Positions 17,239 to 26,726 of a DNA stretch of 64,000 nucleotides are shown here, piece by piece (positions within the stretch are counted from its first letter, which is position 1; every line of letters begins with the position of its first letter). The stretch comes from Candidatus Cloacimonadota bacterium (GTDB taxonomy: Bacteria > Cloacimonadota > Cloacimonadia > Cloacimonadales > Cloacimonadaceae), in NCBI GenBank assembly GCA_012728875.1, contig JAAYEF010000024.1:1-64000 (forward strand). The letters are read 5' to 3'. A model generated the notes under the pieces. The model saw nothing but the letters and a program-made list of their open reading frames with translations, was not told the DNA's origin and made no database searches. A program made the position numbers and the translations under genes.

Positions 17239-18960
17239 ATGACCATAATTGATGTTATAAATCTTTTGGGCGGTCTGGCGCTGTTCCTTTTTGGGTTGAA
17301 CAGAATGACCGACAATCTTCAAGCCGCAGCCGGCAACGAAATGCGCAACATCCTGAAAAAGCTTACCAATACTCCCTTCAAGGGCGTGCTGGTGGGCATC
17401 GGGGTTACCGCTCTGATTCAAAGCAGTTCTGCCACGTCGGTGATGATCATCGGCCTCGTAAATGCAGGAATCATGACCCTGCAGCAGGCTGTGGGAGTGG
17501 TGATGGGCGCAAACATCGGCACAACTTTGAATGCTCAGCTCATCGCTTTCAATTTTGGCGAAATTGCCTACCTGTTTGTGTTCATCGGCGTGATGGGTAT
17601 GTTCGTCCAGCGCAGCCGCAAGATGGAACGCTGGAGCAACGTTATCATGGGTTTTGGCTTGCTTTTTGTGGGCTTGGGCGTGATGTCCCGCGCAGTTTTG
17701 GGCTTGCAAAACTCCCCCTTGGCGTTGGAGACCCTCACAAAGGTTTCCAGCAATCCCATCCTTGCCATCTTGGTCAGCATGAGCCTGACCATGATCATCC
17801 AGAGTTCATCCGCCTCCGTGGGTATCGTGATGATTCTTGCCAAAGCCGGTCTCATCTCTTTTGAGGGTGCGCTCTACTTTGTGTATGGAGACAATATCGG
17901 CACCACCATCACCGCGTGGATCGCCAGCCTGGGCTCAAACAACACCGCAAAAAGAGTGGCTTTGGTGCACACACTTTTCAATGTGATTGGAACAGTCATC
18001 TTCGCAACCCTCACCTGGGCGGGCTACTACACCAAATTCATCAACCTCATCACTCCCGGAGACGTTTTCTCCGAAGTGCTCACCGAGCGCAATATCGCCC
18101 GCCACATCGCCAACGCCCACACTTTCTTCAATATCTTCAACACTATGCTGTTGCTGCCCTTCGCAGGGCTTTTGGCAAAAATCGCCTCCATGCTGATACC
18201 CAAAGACCCCGAAGACATGGTTTTCATGGGCGAGCCCAAACACCTGAACTATCACCTCGTTGCAGATTCACACATCGCCATCGACCAATCTTTGAAGGAA
18301 ATGCGCGAAATGCTGCGTCTGGTGCGCATGGGTCTCTTTGTTTCCTACGAAGCTTTCCGGGATAAAAACTACAAAAAACAGGTGCGCATTTCACGCATCG
18401 AACAAGCCATCGACCAGCTGCAAAGAGAAATCACCCGCTATCTGGTGGCCATCAACGAGCGCACCCGCTCCAAAACGGTGGTTCAAAAGATTCCCGCCCT
18501 GCTGCACACCGTGAACGACATTGAAAAGATCGGCGACTTCATCGAAGAGATCAACCGCACCCTGAACTATCAGATTTCGTCCCAAAAGAACCCGCTGGGA
18601 CAGGATTTCAGGGATATCATCGACAGCTTCAACGCCTTGGTGACCGACATGCTGGACCTCAGCATCGACTATCTGGAAGATCTGAAACCCTCCTACACTT
18701 TCAAGATCATCGAGATGGAAGGGCGCCTGGATGAGATGCACCATCGCCTGCGCGACAATATCATGCTGCAGATCCAAAATGGCGAATGCGACCCCGAAGG
18801 TGCGCTGAACACCATCGACTATATCGACACAATGGAAATGATTGCGGATAAATTGATCAACATCGTGGAAGCGGGAACCTACAACTTTATCTATCAACAC
18901 GATGTGCTTGATACAGACGACCAGGGAAAAGTGATTCCCCACGACAAAAAAGGCAGATAA
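17239..18960 (+). CDS. Na+/phosphate cotransporter (NptA/PNaS family) with PhoU-like domain
   Basis: 573-residue membrane protein. Two inverted Na/Pi repeats carry the hallmark QSSS motifs (ALIQSSSATSVMIIG near 57-71 and MIIQSSSASVGIVMI near 185), spanning about eight helices up to residue 330. A cytoplasmic PhoU-like helical domain follows (about 340-560). It imports phosphate with sodium, consistent with a sodium motive force from the decarboxylase subunits. Its 3' end converges on lysS with a 144-bp gap in which no convincing terminator is seen. Confidence 0.9.
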   Translation: MTIIDVINLLGGLALFLFGLNRMTDNLQAAAGNEMRNILKKLTNTPFKGVLVGIGVTALIQSSSATSVMIIGLVNAGIMTLQQAVGVVMGANIGTTLNAQLIAFNFGEIAYLFVFIGVMGMFVQRSRKMERWSNVIMGFGLLFVGLGVMSRAVLGLQNSPLALETLTKVSSNPILAILVSMSLTMIIQSSSASVGIVMILAKAGLISFEGALYFVYGDNIGTTITAWIASLGSNNTAKRVALVHTLFNVIGTVIFATLTWAGYYTKFINLITPGDVFSEVLTERNIARHIANAHTFFNIFNTMLLLPFAGLLAKIASMLIPKDPEDMVFMGEPKHLNYHLVADSHIAIDQSLKEMREMLRLVRMGLFVSYEAFRDKNYKKQVRISRIEQAIDQLQREITRYLVAINERTRSKTVVQKIPALLHTVNDIEKIGDFIEEINRTLNYQISSQKNPLGQDFRDIIDSFNALVTDMLDLSIDYLEDLKPSYTFKIIEMEGRLDEMHHRLRDNIMLQIQNGECDPEGALNTIDYIDTMEMIADKLINIVEAGTYNFIYQHDVLDTDDQGKVIPHDKKGR

Positions 18961-19104
18961 ACCTCAAAGCCTGACTGCTTCTCCCCAGGCCCCCAATCCA
19001 CTTTTACAGCGCTGATCCTCCCCAGCCTCCCGTCCAAGATCGGGAAAGAGAGGGGTATCCAACGGGTGGGAGTATTTTTTGGCTCAAGGAGGAAGCAGGA
19101 TTTT

Positions 19105-20601
19105 TTATTCCGGCTTCATTTGTGGGAAAAGAATAACCTCTTTGATGGAATCGTTTTCGGTGAGCAGCATCACCAGGCGGTCGATGCCAATGCCCAATCC
19201 ACCCAGAGGCGGCATGCCATATTCCAGAGCTTCCAGAAAATCCTCATCCACGGGGTTGGCTTCATCGTCGCCCAAGGCACGCAAGGCAGCCTGCGCTTCC
19301 AAGCGGGCACGCTGATCCAGGGGATCGTTCAGCTCGCTGAAAGCGTTGCCAAACTCATGCCCCGCAATGTAGATCTCAAAACGGTCTGCCAAATCCGGAT
19401 TGTCGCTCTTGGACTTTGCCAGGGGTGAAACTTCCTTGGGAAAATCGGTCACAAAGGTGGGCTGGATCAGCTTGGGTTCCACATATTCCTCAAAAAGCAG
19501 GGCGATCATCCTGCCGGCTCCGGAGCCGGGCGGGATTTCCAGCTTCCGCTCCTTGCAAAACGCCTCCGCCTTCGCCGCATCCATATCCGAAAGGTCGATG
19601 CCGGCATATTCCTTCACCAGTTCGATCATCGGAACCCGGGCAAAGGGCTGTTCCAGGTTCACTGTGTGACCACGGAACACAAATTCTTTTTTGCCCAAAA
19701 TGTCCAACGCCAGATGGCGCAAGAGCTCTTCGGTGAGGTTCATGATACCATTGAGATCGGAATATGCCACATAGAGTTCCAGCATGGTAAATTCGGGATT
19801 GTGGACGCGGGACATCCCTTCGTTGCGAAAGTCTTTGCCGATCTCATAAACGGCTTCAAAGCCGCCCACCATCAGGCGTTTCAGATACAGTTCCGTGGCG
19901 ATGCGCAGGTAAAGATCAATGTCCAAAGTGTTGTGGTGGGTCACAAAGGGCCTTGCGTTTGCGCCTCCATAGAGCGGCTGCAAAACGGGGGTTTCCACTT
20001 CCACGTAGCCCAGTTTGTCCAAAAAGGCGCGGATGGCGGTGATGATCTTTGCCCTGAGCACAAAAACCTGACGGTGCGCAGGGTTCAAAAGCAAGTCCAG
20101 ATAGCGCTTGCGATAGCGCAGTTCGATGTCTGAAAATTCATCGTAGCGGATGGTTTTTCCATCCTCCACCTTTTCTTTCACCGCCGGGATGGGACGCAGG
20201 TTTTTCCCCAGGAGTTTGACCTGGTTCACCTTGAGGGAATACTCACCAGCTTGTGTGAAAAAGAGGCTGCCGCGCAGTTGGACAAAATCCCCGGGATCGC
20301 AAAGCTTGAAGAGTTCATAGTTTTCCTCTCCAACCAGGTTTTGCGCCACGTAGATCTGGATTCTGCCGCCGGCGTCTTCCAAGTCTCCAAAGCCAAGCTT
20401 GCCCTGCCTGCGCATGGCAACCAGCCTGCCGGCAAGGGTTACTTCCTGCTCACTGGAAACCCAGGTTTCGCGGTCTTTCAAGACCTCAGCGATACGGTGG
20501 CTGCGTTCAGACTCGATGGGATAGGGATTAATTCCGGCGTCGCGAAGCTTTGCCAGCTTCTGCTTGCGCAGCTGGATCAGTTGATTGTCCTTGGGCTGCA
20601 T
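19105..20601 (-). CDS. lysS: Lysyl-tRNA synthetase, class II
   Basis: Charges tRNA-Lys; 498 residues. N-terminal OB-fold anticodon-binding domain (about 55-150, with VTLAGRLVAMRRQGKLGF), then the class II core: motif 1 near VEVETPVLQPLYGGANARPF, motif 2 FRNEGMSRVHNPEFTMLE, and motif 3 GIGIDRLVMLLT near the end. It is nine bases downstream of rpsA on the same strand, so the two are probably co-transcribed. Confidence 0.95.
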   Translation of the reverse strand: MQPKDNQLIQLRKQKLAKLRDAGINPYPIESERSHRIAEVLKDRETWVSSEQEVTLAGRLVAMRRQGKLGFGDLEDAGGRIQIYVAQNLVGEENYELFKLCDPGDFVQLRGSLFFTQAGEYSLKVNQVKLLGKNLRPIPAVKEKVEDGKTIRYDEFSDIELRYRKRYLDLLLNPAHRQVFVLRAKIITAIRAFLDKLGYVEVETPVLQPLYGGANARPFVTHHNTLDIDLYLRIATELYLKRLMVGGFEAVYEIGKDFRNEGMSRVHNPEFTMLELYVAYSDLNGIMNLTEELLRHLALDILGKKEFVFRGHTVNLEQPFARVPMIELVKEYAGIDLSDMDAAKAEAFCKERKLEIPPGSGAGRMIALLFEEYVEPKLIQPTFVTDFPKEVSPLAKSKSDNPDLADRFEIYIAGHEFGNAFSELNDPLDQRARLEAQAALRALGDDEANPVDEDFLEALEYGMPPLGGLGIGIDRLVMLLTENDSIKEVILFPQMKPE

Positions 20602-20610
20602 CTGCTTTTT

Positions 20611-22104
20611 TTAAAGATCTTTGAAGGGATTGTCATCCGCCACAGTGGGCTTCTGATTGGCATAGCGGCGCCATTCATCATCCTGGCGGGATCTGCCGCG
20701 GAAGCGTCCATAGTCCGAGCCTTCACGGGGTTCGCGGCGCTCGTCCGGACGGCGGCGTTCCACAATCTCGCCGGGCTGGCGATCTGTGTAGTCCAGGGTG
20801 AGACGGTGGTTTTCCCTGTCGATGGAAGTCACCATCAGTTCAACCTCGTCGCCGGGCTTGAAGTTGTCTTTTTCACGCACTCTGGAGCGCGGCAGAAGAC
20901 CGGTGATTCCTTCGGTGATGGTGACGAATACGCCAAAATTTGTGGCGCTTTCCACCACTCCGTTGAAGGGGGTTTCCAGCTTGATTTTTTCGTCGATCTC
21001 ATCCCAGGGATCAGCCTGCAGGGCACGCAGGGAAAGGGAAATCTTTTGGGTGTCGGGGTCAATGCGGAGCACTTGGACTTCCACAAAGTCGCCTTCCTTC
21101 ACCACTTCGCGGGGATGGACAACGTTGCGGCTGCGGCTCATTTCCGACACAGGGATCAGACCTTCCACTCCGGGCTTGATTTCGGCAAAGGCGCCAAAAT
21201 TGTGCAGCCTGAGAATGCGGCAATTGATCGTGTCGCCTTCTTTTATCTCCTTCGCAAAGCTGTCGAAGGGGTTTTCCAAAAGAGTTTTCATGGAAAGGGA
21301 GAGCTTTTCGCCCTTGATGTCCAGGATCTTCACTTCCACTTCCTGGCCCTGTTTGAGGGCGTCCTGGGGCTTCACAACGTGTTGCCAGGAAATCTCGGAA
21401 ACGTGCATCAGGCCTTCGATTCCGCCCAGGTCCACAAAGGCGCCAAAGCTGGTCATGCGCGTCACCGTGCCGGTGACCACATCATCCACGTGAAGCGTTT
21501 TGAGGGCTTCGGCTTTGCGACCCATCTCTTCCTGTTCTTGAATCAGACGGTGGGAAACCACCACTCGCCGGCAATTTTCTGAGCATTCAATCACAATGAA
21601 ATCCAAGGTTTTGCCGATGTATTCGGAATTTTCGCCACCACCCCGCAAAGCGATCTGGGAGGCGGGGCAAAAAGCGCGTGAGCCCAAAACATCAACGTTG
21701 AACCCGCCTTTGGTGACGCCATAGACCTTTCCGGAAACCGGGATCTTGCGCTCAAAGGCATCCAAAAGTGACCGTTTGTCCACAAATTGTTTGGTAAGGC
21801 TTTTACCGATGACGAAGCCCTGTTCGTTGCTGTCGACGATGTAGCCTTTCAGGCTGTCGCCCACGACGAAGGGGAGTTCCCCTTTTTCGTCGGAATATTC
21901 CGCAACTTCGGCATAGGCGTCAAACTTTCCTCCCAGGCTCAGGATAATATTTTTATCACTGATACTGATGATGGGAGCTTCGATGACATCGCCTTTTTTG
22001 TATTCGGCTGTGGTTTCGAAGGATTCCTCGAGCATCCGCAGATACTCTTCCTTCATTTCTTTCATGGCAGCTTTGCTGCTTGTGTCTCGCACCTTGTCTG
22101 GCAT
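20611..22104 (-). CDS. rpsA: 30S ribosomal protein S1 (five S1 domains)
   Basis: 497 residues with five S1 RNA-binding domains at roughly 37-110, 121-187, 204-272, 289-358 and 374-441 (for example TSFGAFVDLGGIEGLMHVSE, NFGAFAEIKPGVEGLIPVSE). A charged Arg/Asp-rich tail of about 50 residues follows. E. coli S1 has six domains; five is common elsewhere. It recruits mRNA to the 30S subunit. The AGGAGA site before ATG 22104 is strong. lysS follows after nine bases. Confidence 0.92.
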   Translation of the reverse strand: MPDKVRDTSSKAAMKEMKEEYLRMLEESFETTAEYKKGDVIEAPIISISDKNIILSLGGKFDAYAEVAEYSDEKGELPFVVGDSLKGYIVDSNEQGFVIGKSLTKQFVDKRSLLDAFERKIPVSGKVYGVTKGGFNVDVLGSRAFCPASQIALRGGGENSEYIGKTLDFIVIECSENCRRVVVSHRLIQEQEEMGRKAEALKTLHVDDVVTGTVTRMTSFGAFVDLGGIEGLMHVSEISWQHVVKPQDALKQGQEVEVKILDIKGEKLSLSMKTLLENPFDSFAKEIKEGDTINCRILRLHNFGAFAEIKPGVEGLIPVSEMSRSRNVVHPREVVKEGDFVEVQVLRIDPDTQKISLSLRALQADPWDEIDEKIKLETPFNGVVESATNFGVFVTITEGITGLLPRSRVREKDNFKPGDEVELMVTSIDRENHRLTLDYTDRQPGEIVERRRPDERREPREGSDYGRFRGRSRQDDEWRRYANQKPTVADDNPFKDL

Positions 22105-22488
22105 AACTTTCTCCTAAAGACGTTTCAGAAAAACCACGATTTCCGTTCCGCCTTTTTTGTAAAGGTTTTTTATTCATAAACTTGGACGCCACCCTTGCCG
22201 AAGTGCGCTGTCCAGCGACGGACGGCTTTTCACACTGTGCAAAAATAGCCTTTGATCAATGTTTTCAGATGCTTGGCTGGGAGGCGGTTCCGCCGCATTT
22301 GGGTTCTCGCCAGTTTGAACGCCAAGCTCTTTACTGACAATGGGTTGGCTTGGTTTATGATGGAAATGCTGATTTATGGATACAAACACTGGCAAAAGAT
22401 TGGGGTGAACCGGCTTTGCCAAAAATGGACTTGACTAAATCCAATCCCTCATTTTGAATGTTTGAAACTTTAGTTTAGGAAGTACAAT
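22105..22488. other. Divergent intergenic region between rpsA and the glycerate kinase gene
   Basis: 384 bp with no supported gene. It carries the rpsA leader on the minus strand (ribosome binding site at about 22110-22115) and the putative promoter for the glycerate kinase gene near 22431. No RNA gene or repeat was recognised. Short frames here have no family likeness. Confidence 0.5.
22431..22459 (+). promoter_or_regulatory. Possible promoter for the glycerate kinase-LptD operon
   Basis: TTGACT at 22431-22436, a 17-bp spacer and TTGAAT at 22454-22459 (4 of 6 to the -10 consensus). The predicted start falls just upstream of the AGGAAG site and the TTG start codon at 22489. Confidence 0.35.
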
Positions 22489-23754
22489 TTGAGCAATCTC
22501 CACCTGCTTGTTTACCAAAGCTATATGCAGTGCATGCACGATTTTTGCCAGTATCCTCAGTTGGTTGAACTCCTGCAGCGCAAGCGGCTCAGCTCAAAAA
22601 CCCAGATTTTGGCAATCGGCAAGGCAGCCTGGAAAATGGCTTCGTTGAGTGCCCGGGTTTTGGCTGAAAAAGGCTTGGGTTACAGCGGTTTTGTGCTCAC
22701 CAAAGCCGGACTTGCCCACGGCGAAATTCCCGGCTTGAAAATCCTGGAAGGCGGGCACCCCCTCCTCAACGAACAAAGCCTTGAATCCAGCCAAATCATT
22801 GTGGATTGGCTTCAAAAACTGCCTGCGGAAGATGACCTGCTGGTGCTGATTTCCGGCGGAAGCTCCGCAATGTTCGAACTTCCCGCCCAAGGGCTCACGC
22901 TTCCCGAACTGATTTTAAAAAACAAAGAACTGCTGGCCAGCGGTTTGAACATTGCACAAATGAACAGCGAACGAAGAAAGCTCTCCCGGCTCAAAGGCGG
23001 CCGGGCTTTCGAACTTTGCCGCTCCCGGCGTGTCTTGGTTTTCGCGGTGTCCGACGTGGCTGAAGACGACCCCCGGGTGATCGGCTCCGGGCCGTTCACG
23101 CCAAGCTCTGAACTCTCTGAAACAGAGCGGGGCTGGCTTTTCAAAACGGGCGGCAGAACGCTTGAATACAGGGTTGTGGCAAATAATCTGGATTTCAGGC
23201 GGCTTTTGGGCAAAAACTTGGGAAAGCACGGATTTCGCGTTTTGATCGACGAAGCTTATGAAAGCGACGAACTGTCCAAACTGCGCACCAAAATCCGGGG
23301 AACTTTGCGCCAAACACAAAAGCTCAGACCCGGGAGCAGGATGCCGTTCATGCTGCTTTTGGGCGGCGAAACCCCGGTCAAGGTCACAGGTTCAGGCAAG
23401 GGTGGACGCTGCAGCCATCTGGCTTTGAGCCTCTCCCGCTATCTGGCAAGGCTGGAAAATTCCGCCCTCTTTTGCTTTGCCACAGACGGTTGTGACAACA
23501 TCCCCGGCAGCGGCGGAGCCTGGGTTGACAGCAATTCCTGGAATCTATTCAAAAAAGAGGAAATTCACCCTCCGGACGCCATCCGCGATTTTGACAGTCA
23601 CAGTGCGCTGAAAGCCATCAACCATCTGCTACCCGCACCGCTACTCACCACAAACGTGAACGATGTTTTTCTGCTGAGCCACGGCTACAACTTGGAATAC
23701 CCCTGTGCCAACGACTGCTCTGAAGAATTGGATATCTTCCATGACTTGCCTTGA
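22489..23754 (+). CDS. Glycerate kinase, type 2 (GckA/TtuD, MOFRL family)
   Basis: Phosphorylates glycerate, usually to 2-phosphoglycerate; 421 residues. The N-terminal DUF4147 domain shows AIGKAAWKMA, GGHPLLNEQS and VLISGGSSAMFELPA. The C-terminal MOFRL domain shows LLGGETPVKVTGSGKGGR and FATDGCDNIPGSGGAWVDS. Start is TTG 22489 with AGGAAG upstream. The gene overlaps the LptD gene by 14 bp. Why a glycerate kinase heads an envelope operon is unclear; overlap suggests shared transcription rather than shared function. Confidence 0.88.
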   Translation: MSNLHLLVYQSYMQCMHDFCQYPQLVELLQRKRLSSKTQILAIGKAAWKMASLSARVLAEKGLGYSGFVLTKAGLAHGEIPGLKILEGGHPLLNEQSLESSQIIVDWLQKLPAEDDLLVLISGGSSAMFELPAQGLTLPELILKNKELLASGLNIAQMNSERRKLSRLKGGRAFELCRSRRVLVFAVSDVAEDDPRVIGSGPFTPSSELSETERGWLFKTGGRTLEYRVVANNLDFRRLLGKNLGKHGFRVLIDEAYESDELSKLRTKIRGTLRQTQKLRPGSRMPFMLLLGGETPVKVTGSGKGGRCSHLALSLSRYLARLENSALFCFATDGCDNIPGSGGAWVDSNSWNLFKKEEIHPPDAIRDFDSHSALKAINHLLPAPLLTTNVNDVFLLSHGYNLEYPCANDCSEELDIFHDLP

Positions 23755-26155
23755 AAGCCGGGTTTCCGCGCTGAAAAAGCTCATATTCCTGCTGATTTTG
23801 CCGCTGCTCGCCATCCCTGCGCTGCTGAATGCGCAAGGCTTGGACGAGCTTTTCAAGGAACCCGAAATTGAGGTGATCCAGCCCGGCGAGGAAGACTCGC
23901 TTTTCTACGCTGCAGACAGCCTTCACTATAACAATGCCCTGGAGCAGATCCGGCTTTTCGGCAACACCCAGATTCGCTATCACAGCTTTGAAATCAGCAG
24001 TGATTCCCTGCTGGTGGACCTGAAAAACAAGCTCGCCTACAGCCAGGGCAACACCGTGATGCGCGATGGCGACCAAATCATTTTGGGAGAAGACATTGCC
24101 TATCACATGGAAAGCCAAACCGGAACCATGTCCAGCGGGATCAGCCGCATGGATAAAAGCTTTTACACCGGGGAAAACATCCGCAAGATCAGCGATGTGG
24201 CCTACGACGTGGATAATGGCAGCTTCACCACCTGCGAAAATGAGGAGCCGGATTTTTGGTTCACAGCCAAAAAACTGCGCATCTATCGCGGCGACAAACT
24301 TGTGGGAAAACCCGTGGTGGCGTATGTTAACCACCTTCCCGTGTTCTATTTTCCCTTCATCGTGATTCCCATGCAAAGCGGACGCAAACCGGGTTTTTTG
24401 ATCCCCCAGCCCGGTTTCAACAACCTCGACGGAAAATTTTTCAAGGACATCGCCTGGTATTATCCTTATAAAGACTATGCCGATCTGATTTTGAGCCTGG
24501 ACATCTATGAACGCACCGGCTGGCGTGCCGCTTTGAAGCTGGACTATCTGCGCCGCTATATGCACAACGGAAACCTGAACGCCAGCTTCCAGCGCCGAAA
24601 TGCGGGCATGGGCTATTATAACGACTGGTCCCTGCGCCTGAACCATCATCAGGATTTTGCCAACAAGGCCAGTTTTGATGCGAATGTGGACTTTGTGAGC
24701 AACAAACGCGTTTGGGAAAGCAGTTCTGATATCGACGAAAGCCTGGCGCAGACTGTGACTTCCACCCTTTCCTACCGCCAGCCATTTTTGGGTTCAAACC
24801 TGAATCTGGGGGCTTCCTACACCCAGGATCTCATCAACGACAGAGCCACAATTTCACTGCCTTCAGCGTCCTTTGCCCTGCCCACCCGACCGGTTTACGA
24901 GCTGTTTTACAAGCCCGAACGCAGACCCACCAAGTGGTGGAGCGACCTGAACTACAGCTATAACCTGCGCATGGACCACAGCGGAAATCTGGACACAAGC
25001 CAAAGCCAGATCATGGATTACATCTGGAGCAACCGGGTTGACCCAGCCGACAGTAGCCGGATTTCGCTGCACAATCTGGGTTTGAAACACCAACTGGGGC
25101 TTTCCTACAACTGGAACGCCTTTGGCTGGCTGGGCTTCCAACACGGTCTGCGCTACAACGAAGCCTGGTTCGACCGCGATAGGAACGGCGTAAACTTTGT
25201 GCGCGGAAACGATTACAACGCCTACACCAACGCCAGTTTCAACATCTATGGCATCAAAAACTACAAGCGCGGCTGGCTGAAATCCCTGCGCCACATCCTC
25301 ACCCCAAACGCGGGAATCAGCTTTAATCCGGATTTTTCAGACAACAGCCGATTTTACAGCTTTGGCGGCATAAACCTGAACAGCGCGGGAAGATCTGCCA
25401 ATCTGAACCTGTCCCTGGACCAAAAATGGCAGATCAAATATGGGAAGGAAAACCGCAAGCTGAACGACGTTTTCACCCTGAACAGCCGCAGTTCGGCAAA
25501 CCTTTTGAACCCGCAGCAGAGACCTTTTGAAAGCATTTCCCACACCGTCGCCTTCCGCCCTGGAAGTTTCAACTTGGGAAACCTGACCCTGCCGAAAACC
25601 AAATTCAGGCTCAGCGGGCTTTCCCTGAGTTACAACGCCCAATACAGCCTGAGCCACAGCCTTTACGACCTCAGCCTGGACAATTGGCGGATTTCCAGTC
25701 AATATCTCTCGCAAAGCCTCAGCCTGTCTGGCTCGGCGCCATATCAAACCTATTTTACCAAGGATAAAAACCGCATTTTTGACCCCTGGCAAAAAAAAGA
25801 CAGCCTGAGCTTCGATTCCCAAAGCTTTGAGAGCAATCCCAACACCTGGCGGATTTCTCTGGCGCATGATATGAGCGCCGCCTCGCGCCTTTTCGAACCC
25901 AATGCCCACAATCTGCGGCTGGAGACTTCCTTCAAAATCACCCAAAATTGGGCGCTTTCCTACGGCAACTATTTCAACCTGAAAACCGGTGAAATGCTTT
26001 CCCAAACGGTGCGCGTGACGCGTGACCTCCACTGCTGGAAGCTGGACTTGAGCTACACCCGCCGCAACGACTATTGGGAATATAAGGTTGCGCTGTTCAA
26101 CATTGCCCTGCCTGATGCCTTGAGGTTCCAAACCAGTGACAGCAAAAAGTTTTAA
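23741..26155 (+). CDS. lptD: LPS-assembly outer-membrane protein LptD/OstA-like
   Basis: About 804 residues: signal peptide (hydrophobic KLIFLLILPLLAIPALLNAQG), an N-terminal OstA/LptA-like beta-jellyroll (about 45-160, with the DSLHYNN, GNTQIRYHSFEISSDSLLV-type pattern), then a large C-terminal beta-barrel rich in alternating aromatic strands. The VAYVNHLPVFYFPFIVIP segment is typical of LptD. It inserts LPS into the outer leaflet of the outer membrane. ATG 23741 overlaps the glycerate kinase by 14 bp; an in-frame GTG at 23705 would lengthen the signal. It is followed by a GmhB-like gene, consistent with LPS biogenesis. Confidence 0.85.
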   Translation: MTCLESRVSALKKLIFLLILPLLAIPALLNAQGLDELFKEPEIEVIQPGEEDSLFYAADSLHYNNALEQIRLFGNTQIRYHSFEISSDSLLVDLKNKLAYSQGNTVMRDGDQIILGEDIAYHMESQTGTMSSGISRMDKSFYTGENIRKISDVAYDVDNGSFTTCENEEPDFWFTAKKLRIYRGDKLVGKPVVAYVNHLPVFYFPFIVIPMQSGRKPGFLIPQPGFNNLDGKFFKDIAWYYPYKDYADLILSLDIYERTGWRAALKLDYLRRYMHNGNLNASFQRRNAGMGYYNDWSLRLNHHQDFANKASFDANVDFVSNKRVWESSSDIDESLAQTVTSTLSYRQPFLGSNLNLGASYTQDLINDRATISLPSASFALPTRPVYELFYKPERRPTKWWSDLNYSYNLRMDHSGNLDTSQSQIMDYIWSNRVDPADSSRISLHNLGLKHQLGLSYNWNAFGWLGFQHGLRYNEAWFDRDRNGVNFVRGNDYNAYTNASFNIYGIKNYKRGWLKSLRHILTPNAGISFNPDFSDNSRFYSFGGINLNSAGRSANLNLSLDQKWQIKYGKENRKLNDVFTLNSRSSANLLNPQQRPFESISHTVAFRPGSFNLGNLTLPKTKFRLSGLSLSYNAQYSLSHSLYDLSLDNWRISSQYLSQSLSLSGSAPYQTYFTKDKNRIFDPWQKKDSLSFDSQSFESNPNTWRISLAHDMSAASRLFEPNAHNLRLETSFKITQNWALSYGNYFNLKTGEMLSQTVRVTRDLHCWKLDLSYTRRNDYWEYKVALFNIALPDALRFQTSDSKKF

Positions 26156-26726
26156 TAAAGCGGTGTTTCTGGACCGCGACGGCTGTATCAGCCCGGATAA
26201 ATTCGGCTATATCTCCGATCCCGCCGGCTATGAGCTGTATCCCTACACCGGAGAGGCGCTCAGGCTGCTGAAATCCCTGGGCTATTTGCTGATCCTGGTC
26301 ACAAACCAATCCGGGATCGCCAGAGGCTATTTTGACTTCCCCCAGTTGGAAAAAGTGCATGCCAAGCTGCGGGATCTGCTGGCCGCTGAAGGCGCAAAGC
26401 TGGATGCCATCTACTTTTCCCCCTACCTGAAGGAAGGAATCGTGGAGCCATATAACATCGCCCACGAAGACCGCAAACCCGGCTTGGGCATGTTTCGACG
26501 CGCCCAGCGTGAATTCAGGATCGACCCCGCCGCTTCCTGGATGATTGGCGACCGCGAAACAGACATCGCCTTTGGAAAAAAAGCCCAGCTGAAATCCATC
26601 CTCCTGCTCTCTGGCAACGGCGCTCAAGAGATGCTGTCCGGGCCCTGGAACTGGGAATATCGTCCGGATTTTATGGCTGAAAGCCTGCTCACCGCCGCCA
26701 AATTGATCGAACTGATGCAGCCATGA
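26136..26726 (+). CDS. HAD-IIIA phosphatase, GmhB/histidinol-phosphatase-like
   Basis: 196 residues, matching D-glycero-D-manno-heptose-1,7-bisphosphate 7-phosphatase (GmhB), which makes the LPS core sugar precursor. HAD motifs: AVFLDRDGCI (nucleophile and acid Asp), LILVTNQSG, and GDRETDIAFG. The usual GmhB CxH...CxCRKP zinc loop is replaced by SPYLKEG...HEDRKPGLGM, with no cysteines. The start is GTG 26136, 20 bp inside the lptD end; the last four bases overlap the next gene. LPS context supports a GmhB role, but other HAD-IIIA phosphatases are possible. Confidence 0.75.
   Translation: MTAKSFNKAVFLDRDGCISPDKFGYISDPAGYELYPYTGEALRLLKSLGYLLILVTNQSGIARGYFDFPQLEKVHAKLRDLLAAEGAKLDAIYFSPYLKEGIVEPYNIAHEDRKPGLGMFRRAQREFRIDPAASWMIGDRETDIAFGKKAQLKSILLLSGNGAQEMLSGPWNWEYRPDFMAESLLTAAKLIELMQP

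Noticed and set aside
18961-19104. Gene or terminator in the gap between the Na/Pi transporter and lysS
   Set aside because: No credible stem with T-run and no reading frame of interest in 144 bp.
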